A model generated the notes under the pieces. The model did no database searches, was not told the origin of the DNA, and saw nothing but the letters and a program-made list of their open reading frames with translations. A program made the translations under genes and the position numbers. From assembly GCF_041146795.1 (NCBI RefSeq), contig NC_135176.1:25739786-25803785 (forward strand): a stretch of 64,000 nucleotides of DNA. The letters are read 5' to 3'. This stretch comes from Maylandia zebra (taxonomy: Eukaryota; Chordata; Actinopteri; Cichliformes; Cichlidae). Below, piece after piece: positions 48,715 to 61,799 of this stretch (positions within the stretch are counted from its first letter, which is position 1; each line of letters begins with the position of its first letter).

Positions 48715-49681
48715 AATAAACAGGAAAAGCAATAAGGCACAAAGAACTCCCACACCCCTCTGCTGCTTGTAGATGAATTAGGAAAAAAATGCAGAATACT
48801 GAGCAGAATAGGCCTAGAGGTAACATTTCACGGACACACAGATTAGCTGTGATGCCACACTCCTCCCTAAAACACCACTATTTAGCCAACTCCTTTTCTG
48901 TAAAGTATTTGCCTGCTTTGACTTTTGGGCCTCCCTCTTTCCCCCCCAGCCCTAAAATGTTGTTTAAACCTCAAATATGTTGAAACTTTAAATCCTCCCA
49001 GGGATGTGCACATCGTTGTGCTTAAATTATTGAGAGCTGGTGAGATAACACAGACCATAATGGCTCGCTGATCTTCCTTGGCATGTCCTCTGACACACTA
49101 CCAGTATGTAGTTAGTCTATAATGGATGTTGTGGTGCTGTTAGGCAGTGCAAAGCTGCACATAGGCTATAGACAACGGCTTATTTGTTTGCTGTAGTATT
49201 TTTCCTTCAATCAAGTGACTTAGCATATTTGCATAAAGTACTGTCCTCCAATGTCTGATAGACATCTGTAGGTAGCTCTAGTTAGCCTGACAGGATGCAA
49301 AACCTTTTTGCTGTAGTTATGCACATAAGATTTTTTCTTTTTTCCTTTCAAGTGTCTTTAACGTAACTCTTTGGCGCTAATACAGTATTTTAATTTTTGA
49401 GTATTTATAATGTATTCTCTGAGATGTAATAAATTGAGAAATCTTCCAAGAGAGGCTTTCAGTTGAAGCCAGTCTTTTCTCTCTCTCTCTTTGTCTCTCC
49501 TGATCCTTAATATTGTATAATAGTGGGCCTACTAGAAATTCTGTGTCATTTATTATATGAATTCACTGTAAATGTATCCCATTATGAGAGCTGGAATGTT
49601 TGCAGTAACACCATCTTTCTGGAGTTCATTTAACCTGCCTTATCAAAGGAAAATGTGTAATATTCAAAGTTTCTAAATAAA
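48715..49681 (+). terminator. Three candidate poly(A) signals of the C11orf87-like gene
   Basis: AATAAA occurs at 48715-48720, 49428-49433 and 49676-49681, downstream of the stop codon, implying a 3' UTR of about 50 to 1000 bases depending on use. The intervening 48.7-49.8 kb contains no other gene. Confidence 0.4.
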
Positions 49682-49823
49682 TACATGATATATATAAATA
49701 CTTTATGTTAATCCCTTGAATGTGTCAGGACCACCTTTACTACTGAAGGAAATGTACAACTACACTGGAAACTGAATTGACAGGTACAATTTATCATCAT
49801 GATTGCAGTACTGTATAGGTGAC

Positions 49824-50446
49824 TGTCACGGCGGGGTGCGCCGGTGTGTTTTTTGAAACAGGACCCAAAAGCAGATGTGGACGAGGTGTTGCAGGTTTAA
49901 ACAGAAAGTGATCCTTTATTTGGATGATTGCAGGGGTTAAACAAGGAACCCTAAGCAAACTAAAAACACACTAAGAAACAAATACTATGAAGGACAAGGA
50001 CTATGACTATGACTATGACTATGGTGGGGATAACAGACAACCCGACAATGACATTCAGAAAACAGAGGACTTAAATAGGGGAAGTGGAGACACATGAGGA
50101 AACAGCTGACTAGGATAAACATAATGATGCACAGGGAAGAGTAAAACTAACCACATGAACACAGAACACAAGACCCTTTTCAAAATAAAACAGGAAACAT
50201 GCAGACTTAGACACGACAACACAACTAACAGGCCTAACACACATGACAGACTAGACAAGGAACCAAACATAACCACACAGACATGACGTATGAACCAGGG
50301 AGACTTAGTACAGGGGAGATGACATAACTAAGAAACAGGACTACACAGTAATCTAGAAATTAACTAGGTGAACTAAGCTAAGGCACAAATAAATACAAAA
50401 GATACATAAACTCAAACACTGGGTCGCTCGACCCAGGACCATGACA
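49824..50446 (-). mobile_element. Solo-LTR-like element, minus orientation
   Basis: A 623-bp unit with ends tgtcacgg and catgaca, flanked by a direct repeat ggtgac (49818-49823 and 50447-50452). Read on the minus strand it starts tgtcatggtcctgggtcgag and then acccagtgtttgagttt, matching the start of the element at 34500-35144. It includes a small internal array of about four gactat units near 49999-50023. No coding capacity. Confidence 0.6.
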
Positions 50447-50454
50447 GGTGACAT

Positions 50455-51230
50455 TATGAAAATGTTTACATTTACATTCTTACCATTGCCCAATCCTCTT
50501 GGAGTGAACAAATGACCTTCCCAAGGGTCTCTAAGAACCCATGAGCCGTGAACTACTGGTGCTGAAAGCTGTGTCTACTGAATACAAAATCACATTCACT
50601 GCATATAGGGCAATATCGTCCATACAGACCCTATCAGTCTTGCCCACAGACACACCATCCTTGAGCTCAACTTCTTTCTGCAAGCCCCATCACATCTTAT
50701 TGGACATTGGTGGCCATGAGTCGGCATCAGACAGCACGTTGGCTGGGTACCAGGACACCATGTTCCTAATTGTCCCCAGCAAAAATGCTTGGGAATAAGA
50801 AGCAATCTTTGGCAAGATGCCCCCTCTGGAACATGCACTGACAGCCCGCCCATCTATCTTATCTCATTGGCATAAGTGCAACAAAATGAAGCCATTTATC
50901 CTCACAGGAAAATTGGAAAAAGTCAGTGAAAGATGACTGATGCATCCTACATTTAAACATATGTTTACTTCACAGCAATTTATAGATTTGAAACCAGAAG
51001 GTCAAACAAATTATTGACATTTAAAATAAATACGTAATAATTAGAAGGATACGGTGCATTAAATGTTGCAATTCTATGTAGCTAGATCTGGCCACAACCT
51101 GCAGCAATCATACTCATAATTACCTTGTGCAACTCTTGCCTCTGATAAATGTGGATCTAAATTTTATTTATTTGGACGTGCAGGCATCTCTTGCCAACAA
51201 GGCAGGATGAGGAAGTACACTGACTTGGTG
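50455..51230. other. Intergenic, no gene recognised
   Basis: No exon, RNA gene or well-defined repeat. The 85-codon open frames on both strands at 50541-50853 overlap each other and have no family features. Confidence 0.4.
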
Positions 51231-53760
51231 TCAGTAGCAGTGAAAGAATGAATGTGAGTGGGCATGGGCGGATGGAAATCAATGATAACTAGATAGTTTA
51301 AATGATTGAAGGTCAGTGTCTCAGAAGAGGTGGAGGGAAGTGGAACACAGTAGCTGGGGAGGGAAGTGGGTTCACCAGCCAGGACTCTATTGTGCCCAAT
51401 GACTACAAATTAGTGGAGGTCTGTGGCTAAGTCTTTTATGATGATTAGTCCCTAAGAAGGGGAAGTCTGTGGCTGTCAGTTGTGGGCAATTCGTGGGAGT
51501 GTGTGTGTTGCAGTTGGTGTAGATTACTTGTGGGGTGCTACTACAAAAAGAATAGGGTGACTAGGCTAAGTACCCAGGTGGAAAGAAGTAGCAAAGGGTG
51601 GATAAAGGTGATTGACTAATGGTAGGGAGTTCAGTATCTAAGAATGGATAGAAGGCTCTGGCTATGAATGGACAGAGAAATGGAAGGAGGTCAGCTGCTA
51701 TAAAATGACGAAGTATGTAAATAAGATTGAACAGAAATGCATGGCTCAAACTGTATGAAGTACTGGAAGAGCTTATCAGCTAGACTTGGCTAGGGTTGTC
51801 AAAGTTCAGTGACTAGAAATGGTTGGAAGCTTTGAATCTTTTAAAAATCTGAGTCTAGGAACTGACAGTGGAATGGTAGCTGGGGATGGATGGAAATCAA
51901 TGGCTAGGAATCATTTGAGTGTCTAGGAATGGACAAATGAATGGTGGGAAGCTAGTAACCATAAATGGATGGAGGTTACTAGATAGAAATGGACAGATAC
52001 ATGGAAAGATATCGGTTATAGTGAAAGAATAGTGAAAGTCCATGGATACAAGTTAATAGAAGTGTCTGGCTCAAAATGTACATGGTAATGGAAGAGCTCA
52101 ACAGCTAGGTTTGGATAGAGCTGTCACAGTTCTGTGGCTAGAAATAGTTGGAAGTTAAGAATCTATTAAAAGTCAGAGTCTAGGAGTTGACACTGCAATG
52201 GTAGGATGGCAGTAGCTAGGAATGGATGGAAATCAGTGACTGAGAATCAGTTGAGTATCTAGTAATGGACAAAGGAATGGTGGGAGGTTAGTAGACAGGA
52301 ATGGGTTGAAGTAACTGGATAGTAATGGACAGACAAATGGTGAGGGATCAGCAGCTAAGAATTGATGGAGGTCAGTGGCTAGGAATTTACAGAGGAGTGG
52401 AAGGGGACACTAGGTAAAGATGGAAAACGGTTGGTGGCTAGGATGGAAGTCAACAGCGTACAAAACGAAATGGAAAAAGGGCAGTAGCTGTGATTTAAGT
52501 AAAGTCAAGGTCAAGGTCAAGGTCAGATTTATTTATATAGCACATTTCCAACAGCCGATGCTGCACAAAGTGCTTAACAATAACAATAAAATTAAAACCT
52601 ACAATGTAATACAATAATAACAATAGAAACAATAGAATAGAAGAATTGAAACAATACTAACTAATTCAGATAAATCCAAAATGCTTGGGTCATAATGTGT
52701 TAAAAGCCAGAGCGTAAAAGTGTGTCTTTAGTAAAGATTTAAATTGCTCAAGAGTTTGAGCAGATCTAATATTAAAGGGGAGACTATTCCAAAGTCTGGG
52801 ACCTGCCACAGAGAAGGATCTATCACCACGAGATTTGAGGTTAGTCCGTGGAATGGACAACAATAGTTTTGAACTAGATCTCGTGGGTTTTCCTGGAGCA
52901 TAGGCAGAGAGGAGCTCTGACAAGTAGGGGGGGGCTCGGGCGTTGAGTGACTTAAAAACAAAAAGTAAGAGTTTAAATTGGATCCTGTAGGGGACAGGGA
53001 GCCAGTGTAAAGAGGCTAAAATTGGGGTTATATGCTCTCTCCGTTTGGTACCGGTTAGCAGGCGAGCAGCAGCATTTTGAACCATCTGAAGGCGATGGAT
53101 GGTGGCATGATCTAGGCCATAATACAATGAATTGCAGTAGTCCAATCTGCAAGTAAGAAAAAGGTGGATGATACGCTCGAAGACGTCAGCCGGAAGGTAT
53201 GGCTTTATCCTGGCTAGCTGTCTTAGCTGAAAAAAACAGGACTGAACTACTGCACTCACCTGCTTATTCAATTTAAAAGAACCATCAATGTAAACTCCGA
53301 GGTTTTTTACATGTGTTTTACAATACGAGGAGAGGGTACCCAACGTGCTGTCGATATGATTGAAATTGCCAAAAATGACAACCTCAGTTTTGTTTTCGTT
53401 TAGCTGTAAAAAATTTAATGATAACCACTGTTTAACGTCGTCAAGGCAGCGTAATAAGAGCTGCGGTTGATCTGATCCTGATTTTAAAGGTAGATAAATC
53501 TGTAGATCATCCGCAAGTCATTGTCAGTGCCTCAGAGTCACTGAGGGTTGCCAGTCTGGAAAGATTTAAGGAATTATGAGGTCTGTTTCGAGGAATTATT
53601 TAATCAGTGAGTTGAAATGGATAGAGATCAGTTGACGAATGTAAGCTGAAAGTCAATAGCTTTGAAATGGAGGTCAGAAGCCAGTAGCCGGGAATGGATT
53701 GTGATCAGTAGTCAGTAATTGGGAATGGATGGCGATAAGAGGTCAATAATCAGTAATGAA
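51230..53760 (+). repeat. Diverged minisatellite array, split by an L2 insertion
   Basis: Many degenerate units around ggaatggatggaaatcagtg, ctaggaatggacagag and gaatggtgggaggtta. Above the short units there is a longer period: the block beginning tggctcaaa at 51742 recurs at 52067 (about 325 bp later) with the same order of subunits. The array resumes right of the LINE at about 53560-53760 (gggaatggattgtgatcagt). Unit boundaries are approximate. Confidence 0.7.
52500..53520 (-). mobile_element. 5'-truncated L2-clade LINE
   Basis: On the minus strand a frame is open from about 53517 to 52690. It begins at the ADDLQIYLPL motif (the YADD catalytic box minus its first residue), then WLSLNFLQLNENKTEV, LGVYIDGSFKL, YLPADVFERIIHLFLTCRLD, LQMVQNAAARLLTGTKRREH, LHWLPVPYRIQFKLLLFVF and the terminal GDRSFSVAGPRLWNSLP. 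This is the C-terminal half of an L2-type reverse transcriptase. The 3' end has tatataaat-type sequence and a (gaccttg)-like tandem tail at 52503-52525. The open frame suggests a fairly young truncated copy. Confidence 0.9.
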
Positions 53761-53764
53761 TTAT

Positions 53765-56700
53765 GACAGCTATTATCTATTATCAGACATATAGCTGCAT
53801 TAGAAAGGCAGAGACAGAGGGCAGACAGAGACTTTTGTGACATAAGTTCACTTTGGGAATAGCCTACTTATCGTGTATAACCTCATTTAAAATTAATGGG
53901 GCCAGTTTTCACGGTTTTGTTGTCTCAGGAGGCATGCTCATCACCGCTCCAAATAGACTCTGCAAGGTGCGCTGGTTGGCCAGTAAGTGGAAATAGGGGC
54001 TCTAGACATTGTTTAATGTCTCAATGATGGTGCCATTATGGTTGTGAGTACTGTGTATGTCACCTAAGGCAACATGCCTTCATATAGGTCTACACATCAA
54101 AGTAAAACTATCTATATTAGCTTGCACCACCTTCTCAAAGGAAATGACTGCATTTTTTTTCTTTCTTTTTTGTCTTGTGGGATGATGTCCCAGCATAATT
54201 AGTAACTAAACATAATTTAAGGCTAAGCGGATAGAGAGCGACATCATCCAAATGATGATTTATAAATTCAATTCTCAGTTGTGAAGTAAATGAAGTGAAA
54301 ATAATACAGTAAAACAGCTGCTAGTTTCACTTCTTTTAAAACATTAAAGTGACTCTACGTAGGTCAGCAAAAGGGGTGTGGCAGTTGGCATAATCGTTGC
54401 ACAGAGTGTGCGCTTGTGGATGAGTGAACTTTGTGGTGTAGGATGTAGCACTTAATGGCATAACTCGAAGATGCATGGCGGGAGAGGGGAGAGAAAGAAA
54501 AAGAGCTCTATTCAGACGAGGGTGTGTGTGTGCAAGGATTTATGGTATAGAAAGATGCAGTCGCTGGTTTGGCTTGTTTCTCTGTTCCACACTGAGACAT
54601 TGTTGCAAACTGTGTAGCTTGATGTTTGAAAAGAAAACCCAGAACATAAGGAATATTACCTCTGAATTGTCATGCGAAAAACAGAAATGTTTCTGCAGTG
54701 CAGGTGTAACATTACATCGAGACAGTGTGAAGATTTGGACCTTCTCCAAGCGGTGAAAGAACTCAGCTCAGGTTGTTCCTACAAGGCCTGGCAAGTAAAC
54801 TACTGGGCGTGCCAATTAATGGGCTTCCGGTTGCACTCAATATAAAACCAACGCTTCTGCCAACCTGCCTGCTGTGGAGCATCGGACTTTAAAGGGCTAC
54901 ACATTAACAGAAGCAGCATGAGTGGGGGATTAAAAAAAAAAAAATTGAGTGATAAACACTTCACAGTCCACTGCGTCAGAGATTGGAAGATTTCTCAGTC
55001 TTTGATATGCAGCAGGAATTCACTGGAATTAAAACATTTCTCAAGGTGAAGGGATGAATTAGACGCGCGTCCGGTTACAGCTTTCTCATGCTGATAAGGC
55101 TTTGCCTGCGACTTTACAGCTCGCTCCGATTATTCCACTGAGCTGCATTAGCAGATTGGTTCTGGGCTCCATATCTCGGCTCAGAGTCATGACAAGTGTC
55201 AGTTCACTGTCAGGAAGAGAGGGAACCACTGCTCCCGTTCTCACCCCTGCTGTCAGGGTTTGAGGAGGATGATTTGTCACCACCAGTGTCTGTGTATATG
55301 CTTCATTACTGCGGGTTCAAGCTGTGACTGTGAGGGTACATTACCAAGAACTCAGGCAAGTACCTTCATGGCTCTGTGGGCAAGCAAGAAGGAATCGAAA
55401 ATAAGATTTGTTCAAAGTGTGTATCATTTTTGATGTGCTGTACTGTTCTGCCCTCATTCTCCTGTAATTCATATAGGCCTCAGTTTAACTAGAACATTAC
55501 TAACAGAGATGCAGTGGTCTCTAAGAAAATGGGTGTTTTAAATGGAAGCCTTAGAGTCATTGAAAGAGTGGAGTAGTCGCATGTATGTGTGTGAACTACA
55601 ACACAGTGTTTTCTGATCATGATAGTATGTAAGATGCTTGGTCCATAATTTGATCTAAACTATATAAACTACTGGCTACAATTGTAGCGACCAGATGATG
55701 ACTCCAAATGTCTACATTGTCTCATGCAAATTATCTCTGCTGATCACAAAATGACAGGAACGCTCATGTGGTTATCAAAATATCATGCAGGGAAAAGGGC
55801 AAAAATAATCCTTATGGTCTGCATCTAGTTAAGTTCCTTAAGAGAGGTCTGTGATTTTTTTTAATGATTAAAATATATTTTTCGCTCAAGTAAATTATAT
55901 CCATCTTATAAAAATAACTTCAAGTTAAAAATCACATTCGGTGGAAAACCAAAGCCTCTTTAGTGGGAATCGAAATTTTTTGTATTTTTGAGAAAAACTC
56001 AACCAGTCCAGTTAGCTTCTATCAAAAGATTGTAGGGAAAAACAAATAAACAAACCCCAAAACAATGGCCTAAAAGAGACAAAAGTTCTGCAGAGCTGTG
56101 GGATTTGTTACTATGACTGATACAGGCAGTCACAAGATCTATAGTTAGTAAATAATTCAATAACAACATGTTATTGATCCATTGTGAGATTTTTTTTTTG
56201 TTTCTCCTGATGTTGTGTATGGCTGTGTTCCTCTTACCTTCACCTAAATAAAACTCATGATGTGTATTGATTTACTGTGTGTTCACCCTGCTTGGGTATT
56301 ACAGTGGGTGCATTTTACAGCCATCGAGGCCCCACAGGACACCAGAATGTGAGTATAGGCCCGAACAGCAAATATGTTTCTCGAATGTAAAACGGCTCCA
56401 GTTGATACCCTCCACTGAATTTTCTCGCGGTGGAGAGGGGCTTTAAGATGAGATTACTGATGGATGGGGCTGCTGCCTGTTCACACTTCTGGAGATTAAT
56501 GGCTGCATGGCTTCATGTCCTGTATAGTAATCCATTTGTGGGACACTGCATCATTTTCTGACAGCTGAATTAGGGTTCTGTGTGATTGCTCACCTTAGTT
56601 TATAGCACAAAGGCTTGGAACATCATATCCTGTGAAAAGGACAGTGACATTTTTCCTTATAAGACTGTTATGTAATGGATACACATTTCAGTCTACACAC

Positions 56701-58480
56701 GGTGAAGTGAATTGTCAGAGGTTCTCCATTTCACAGACGAAATTAAACTATCCTTAAAGAAAACACAGATTATCGCTCAAAGCAGGAGTCTTTGATGATT
56801 TTCATGACTGGACTACAACCAGCAGTGAACTGGTTCCAACGCTAACATTATGCTGAACATTTTGATGGTTTTCTTAAGTCAAAATGGATGTGCTGTTTTT
56901 TGTTTTGTTTTTTTAATTAGGGCATTAAATAATGTTAAAAATGTTCATTTATAAATATGTGCGCACTGTGCTGTCAGACACAAATACCTCTTCTCCACTG
57001 GCACACTGCACATCTGGATCTGGTTCTAGCTTCTGAGAATGAGCCTACAGCTACTTTTTTTTCTCCCAAATATAATTTGGCTCCTACAAAAGAGGCTTTG
57101 GTCTTCCCCTGAAAGAAAATCCCCAGGGCTGTGATTTATAACCTTAAGGGATTTTTTGTTGTTGTCATTGTTTTGTTTGTTTGGTTTTTATAAATGGATA
57201 TCATTTACTTAAGCTTAAAAATATATTTTGTTCACCCCCCAAAAAATTCACAAATCTCTGTTGAGTCCCAAACTTAACTCTATGCAACCCAATCAAGCTT
57301 AAGTGCAAAGCTACTACCACAAAGGCCCATTTTGAGCCACAAAGACCCATTTTTTCCAGCTGTACAAGCAGCAGCAGGGAACTACACTACCTGACCAATA
57401 AATAAATGAATAAATAAATTATCTGGAACTGTATGTGTCCCAAAATGAGGTCAACTAACTGCCTCCTTCCCCCCCCCTTTCTCCTGGTCTGTCACTTTAA
57501 CCCTCAACACACTTTCTTCACTACAAAATTCTTTAAAGATTTAAACGTTGTTTTTTTTTTAAAAGTAAGGTCTTATATTGCCATGGATACAAAAACAGCA
57601 TACTGTCTTATTGAATCACACTGCTGTATTAATCCCCCAGCTACAAACAGTCCCCAACAAATGCACCATTTAGTCCTGCTGGAGTAATGTTTTCCAAAAC
57701 TCCAGAGCGCAGCTGTTTTAGGAAAATTATTGAACCTAATAAGCCTGGAGTACAGACATAATGGGGAAATCTCAGTGCACCAAGAAAGAAACGAACATAT
57801 TTTGATGCCAGAAGAAAATCAGAACATTACCATAATGCTGATTCTTTATCTCTACATTACATTACTCTGTGAAAGGGCTAAATTGTAGTGATAAGCCTCA
57901 AGATTTATTAATATCCTGCTGTTTAGTTTTTGTTCTCAAAGTCTTTTTTTTTTTTTTTTGTTTAAGCCTGAAAATCTGCTGCACACTACCTGCTCTGCAC
58001 CAAACAGAAATGCAGCAAAAGAGCCCAACTTTGTGGAACAGCAAACCCAAAACAGAGCTAAAAGAGACGAGCTGGCCACAAAAGTGTGTCCAAAGTAATG
58101 ACAGTGGGGGTCCATAAGAGTAGGATGAGTTAACCATTTGCCAACAACCTCATCATATTAATGAAAAAAAGGCAATGAGATGTCAAAATTGCATTCTCAA
58201 CATACTTTTATAAAAATTTTACAGGTTTAAGATTATTTCATAAGCCCATGACTTTCCAGTATACAATTGGTTTGTAGCTCAGCCAGTAATCAGGAGCTCC
58301 AAAAACATTACACCAACACCTCAAGCCTGAACTTTTGATCCAATGCATGATGGATCCATGCTTTCATGTTTTTCACACAAGTCCTTGCTGTTTCTTTTTA
58401 ACATTTTACATACCTGAATAACAAAACTACATAACTGTTCTGAAGTGGAGGCCAAGTTGATTAACTTCCAGGAGGAAACA
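53765..58480. other. Intergenic, no gene recognised
   Basis: About 4.7 kb with no convincing exon, RNA gene or complete mobile element. Open frames at 54475-54756 and 57869-58137 are short and lack family features. Short T- and A-runs are common. Confidence 0.45.
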
Positions 58481-58485
58481 TCACA

Positions 58486-58491
58486 TTTATT
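58486..58491 (-). terminator. Candidate poly(A) signal of the mybbp1a-like gene
   Basis: AATAAA on the minus strand, about 180 bases downstream of the stop codon at 58673. Confidence 0.4.
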
Positions 58492-58672
58492 TTTCTCATA
58501 ACAGCAGTCATATACTGGGAAAAATATAGTCTTTCTTAATTCACTTCCCACACATTAAAAGCCTCGTAATTTGACATAGAAAGATGTGAGAACCAGAGAA
58601 AGACGAAAACAAAGCGTCTTCAAAGGAAATTACAAAAACGTTTCTGTGTCCATTTAAATAGGAGTCTCCACA

Positions 58673-61600
58673 TTACATCTGCCCTCCTCCCTCTTTCTTC
58701 TGTTTGGGCTTCTTCTTCTTCTTGGCTGCTTTGCTCTCAGACTCCGTTTTACTCTTTTTGGCTGGGTTGGGCTGTGATGCTGTCGCGCCACCATTGGGTC
58801 GTTTCTGTTTATTTTTCTTGTCTTGCTTCTTTTTGCCTTGTCCTTTCTCCGTCCCTGGTTTATCTGTGGAGGCCGTGTTGCCTGCTGCCGGCTCCAAAAC
58901 AGGCTTATTGCGCTTCTTACGTTTTTTGGTTTCTGGCAGAAAACCCTTCTTCTTTGCGGGGCCCGACTCTTGTTCTGTCTCCTTCTCAGGCTTCGTTTTT
59001 TCAGCTTTAGGTTTCCTGCAACACACACAAGGTCAACATGACAGATTTTATTTTTAAAAAAACAACTGCTGTGGTCAAGAAATAATTTGTTTATGTAAAT
59101 AAAGTGCTGTATGAATCTACGGTTAAATGTGACTCGTTGTTTAAACTGTCGTCAGCAGGACTAGAAAAGCACTACATAAACACACATTAAGTATGCTAAT
59201 GAATTTATGGAGTGCAACATTCGGCATCTTTCTTTAAGACACCTTGAGGTGTGGGCTGGAGTACCCAGGGATCGAACCACTGATCCTCCGATTTGCAGTC
59301 AAACTGCTCTACCTCCTGAGCATCGTAATCAAAGCACCGAAAACTGAATCATCAATCAATTTGAAACTCTATTAAAACACAGATTAACTACCCCAAACCT
59401 AAAACTTCAGAACAGTTTGTCCTTTAAATGTCCTTTACTCAGTATGTGAGGATTATGGAACTGAGGCAGGAACTTCTAATGGACATGAACAAAATTCAGA
59501 ACAATCTAATCCAAAGAACGAGAAGACACTTAACATTCGTCCTTGATAAAATGCTGCTACTACTAACACTTCAAAATCCTTCCTAGTTATGACTTCCCAT
59601 TTATTTTTACATTTTATTCTAGCAGAAATTACAGCAAGTCATTTATACCAGCAGCACACAAAAGAAAGGCTCAACTTCTTTGTCCTAGATTGTATCTTTG
59701 TATATTAAATACCATCACAGGCTGGCTTTTTTACATCCAGAAAAACCCGAGGAGATATAGAACAGATGGAGGTTTATTTAATCAATACTGGATATTCCCT
59801 TTGAGCAAAAAGAAAAAAAAGAAAAAAAGTGGATACTTGGCTCAAGGTGTAGAAAAGAATAGTGTCTTATCGCTCAGACAGGAAATAGTGTTTCTATTAC
59901 TCAGTCAAAGGGTTTCATAATGGCAGAGAGAAATGCGTATGCTCATCATCTGAAAGTGGAAAAGTGATTTCTCTCTCCCCGTCTCTGTGTAAAAGTGTTT
60001 CGTTCTTTCCTTTTTTTTCCAATAATGCTGGTCATTCTCATTTTTTATGCTATCAAATAAAACATTTGTACCTTCAAATGCCTTTAAAGACATTTGAAAA
60101 TAGAGCTTTAAATCACATCAAACGATACTGGGGTATATTAATAAATGAATATGAGTTTTTACTTTACCATCTTTTCCAATCTGGGCATTTGAACTGAATA
60201 TCAATCTTATACAGACTCAGAAATTTAGATTGTGGATGGCTAGCAACATGATCCATTTATTTCAGTGTTATTTGCTGTGCTTACTATTCAGCAGCAGTGG
60301 CTGCTGGCTGATAGAAGGAGAGCTAACATAGCTTGGAGGAAGCATACCACACTGCTTTCCTTATCCTGCTGTCTTAAGTGTAAAGCGACTTGTTTCATGT
60401 CTGCTCCACTCCACACAATAAGGAAGAGAACTACTGCAACCATGATTAAGAGCAGAATGCAGGAGATACTCAGGAGTCAAGATACATTTGGTGAATAATA
60501 ATGCATACATGCATGCATGCATTATTTTTACACTTTCATGCATTTATCTCCCAACAGAGATAGTAGGTGGGGGGGTCACATCAGGAAGAGCATCTGGTGC
60601 AAATTCAGTGTCAAATCAAACATGCAGAGCTACCCGCTGTGACGACCATTTGTGAATAATGGAGTAGCTGAAAGCCGCTTTGACTTTTGTTTTAAAGTCA
60701 GGAAAGCAACTGTTATTTGAGCCTTTATTTGATACCGGATCAGTACTCGGTCATCGGTAGATAAGCTGAGCTATCAATATGAGGATCCAAATTGAAAAAG
60801 TTGGATCCCCGAAACTTTAAAGTAATCAGCATATGAAAGGAAACGATGGTTTGCAGAAAGGTTTTGTGAGGTTACAGTCAGCTAGACCTTCAAACACCAA
60901 AATGTTATCAGTTCATCTTAAACAAGGGAAGATTTTTGCCATTTATCAACAAGACGACCCATAAATCAGAACTCCTATAATCAGTGCAGAAGCAAAATCA
61001 TCGCAAGGATGTCCATCATTAAAAAAAAATCTCTGCCACTGAATGAATCTGTGCTGTTTAATACGTGTCAGTATTACAGGTTGAGAAAGTCTGCAAACAT
61101 TAAAAAACTCCAGAAATACGACTTAGTGCACCGATCTTTCCCACTGAGTCCTTCTTGGGGGTTGGCAGCTATTAAGTAAAAGCCTGAGGATTACAATATG
61201 CACCCAAGCATGGTGTGATTTATACTTGTGAGCTCCTGGCACCCATGCGTAGCATTTAACAGAAGAAACGAGGATCGAGAACATACCCTTACATTGAGCT
61301 TCATTAATACGAGTTAAAATAAGCGACCCCTAGCACCAAACTGGTGTGTGTGGGCGAGGAAATCTGATTACTCACTTGCTGCACGGACACAAGGACTTTG
61401 CACAAACCTGATTTCTTCCTTTAATCTGATTTCTGCACAAGAATCACCTCTATAGCTCTTCATTTCAGAGATGCCGAAATAACTCACGTTACTCCAAAGT
61501 GTTTCATCACAGCCCAGTAGGTGTCTTCCAGCTTGCCGGTCTTCTTGAAAGCAATCACGCTGGTCAGGGACTGCAGGACCTGCTGGAGGGGCTCCAAATC

Positions 61601-61795
61601 CACAGACAGCTTCTACACATAGCATGCAACAGAGTCAGAAACTGGAAACACTTTACCTGCTTCTTCTCATCTCAACACTCCATGCAAACCTACCTGCTGG
61701 TGAACGTGCTTGACTATAAACTGGCAGAGCTCCAGAGTTTTCACCGCCTTCTCCTTCACCACCTTGCTCTCAGCATGACCAACTTGTCGAAGACT
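58673..61795 (-). CDS. mybbp1a: Myb-binding protein 1A-like, C-terminal three exons (partial)
   Basis: Exons in transcript order: 61694-61795, 61488-61612, 58673-59015. Introns are GT-AG; the phases join cleanly and give 189 residues plus stop. The first two exons encode a helical-repeat end (SLRQVGHAESKVVKEKAVKT, LELCQFIVKHVHQQ, then LEDTYWAVMKHFGVT). The last encodes a Lys-rich tail with KKKGFLPETKKRKKRNK and several further basic clusters, ending KKEGGGQM. A HEAT-like helical region followed by a basic nucleolar-targeting tail and a GFLPETKKRKK motif fits MYBBP1A, a nucleolar factor in rRNA synthesis and transcriptional regulation. I cannot exclude another nucleolar protein of similar plan. 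The 5' part lies beyond 64000; no further upstream exon was found at 61800-64000. Confidence 0.7.
59090..59325 (-). repeat. tRNA-derived SINE, decayed
   Basis: On the minus strand: an A-box region gctcaggaggtagagcagtt, a B box ggttcgatccc (59268-59278), then a degraded cttgagcaagacac-like block and a tail with tagtgcttttctag. It lies in the intron between the last two exons of the mybbp1a-like gene, on the same strand as the gene. Confidence 0.7.
60565..60690 (+). repeat. RTE/Rex3-like LINE 3'-region fragment
   Basis: cacatcaggaagagcatctg, gtgcaaattcagtgtcaaat and the following ctacccgctgtgacgacc correspond to the common teleost block with ggaagggcatccgg and ctgctgtggcgacc. Degenerate; intronic. 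Confidence 0.55.
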
Positions 61796-61799
61796 CTAG

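Noticed and set aside
58654-59028. 124-codon Arg-rich minus-strand frame
   Set aside because: It is the shadow, in another frame, of the Lys-rich last exon of the mybbp1a-like gene.
59240-59325. Possible tRNA gene on the minus strand
   Set aside because: Again a SINE head: it is followed by a degraded SINE body and lacks paired acceptor stems.
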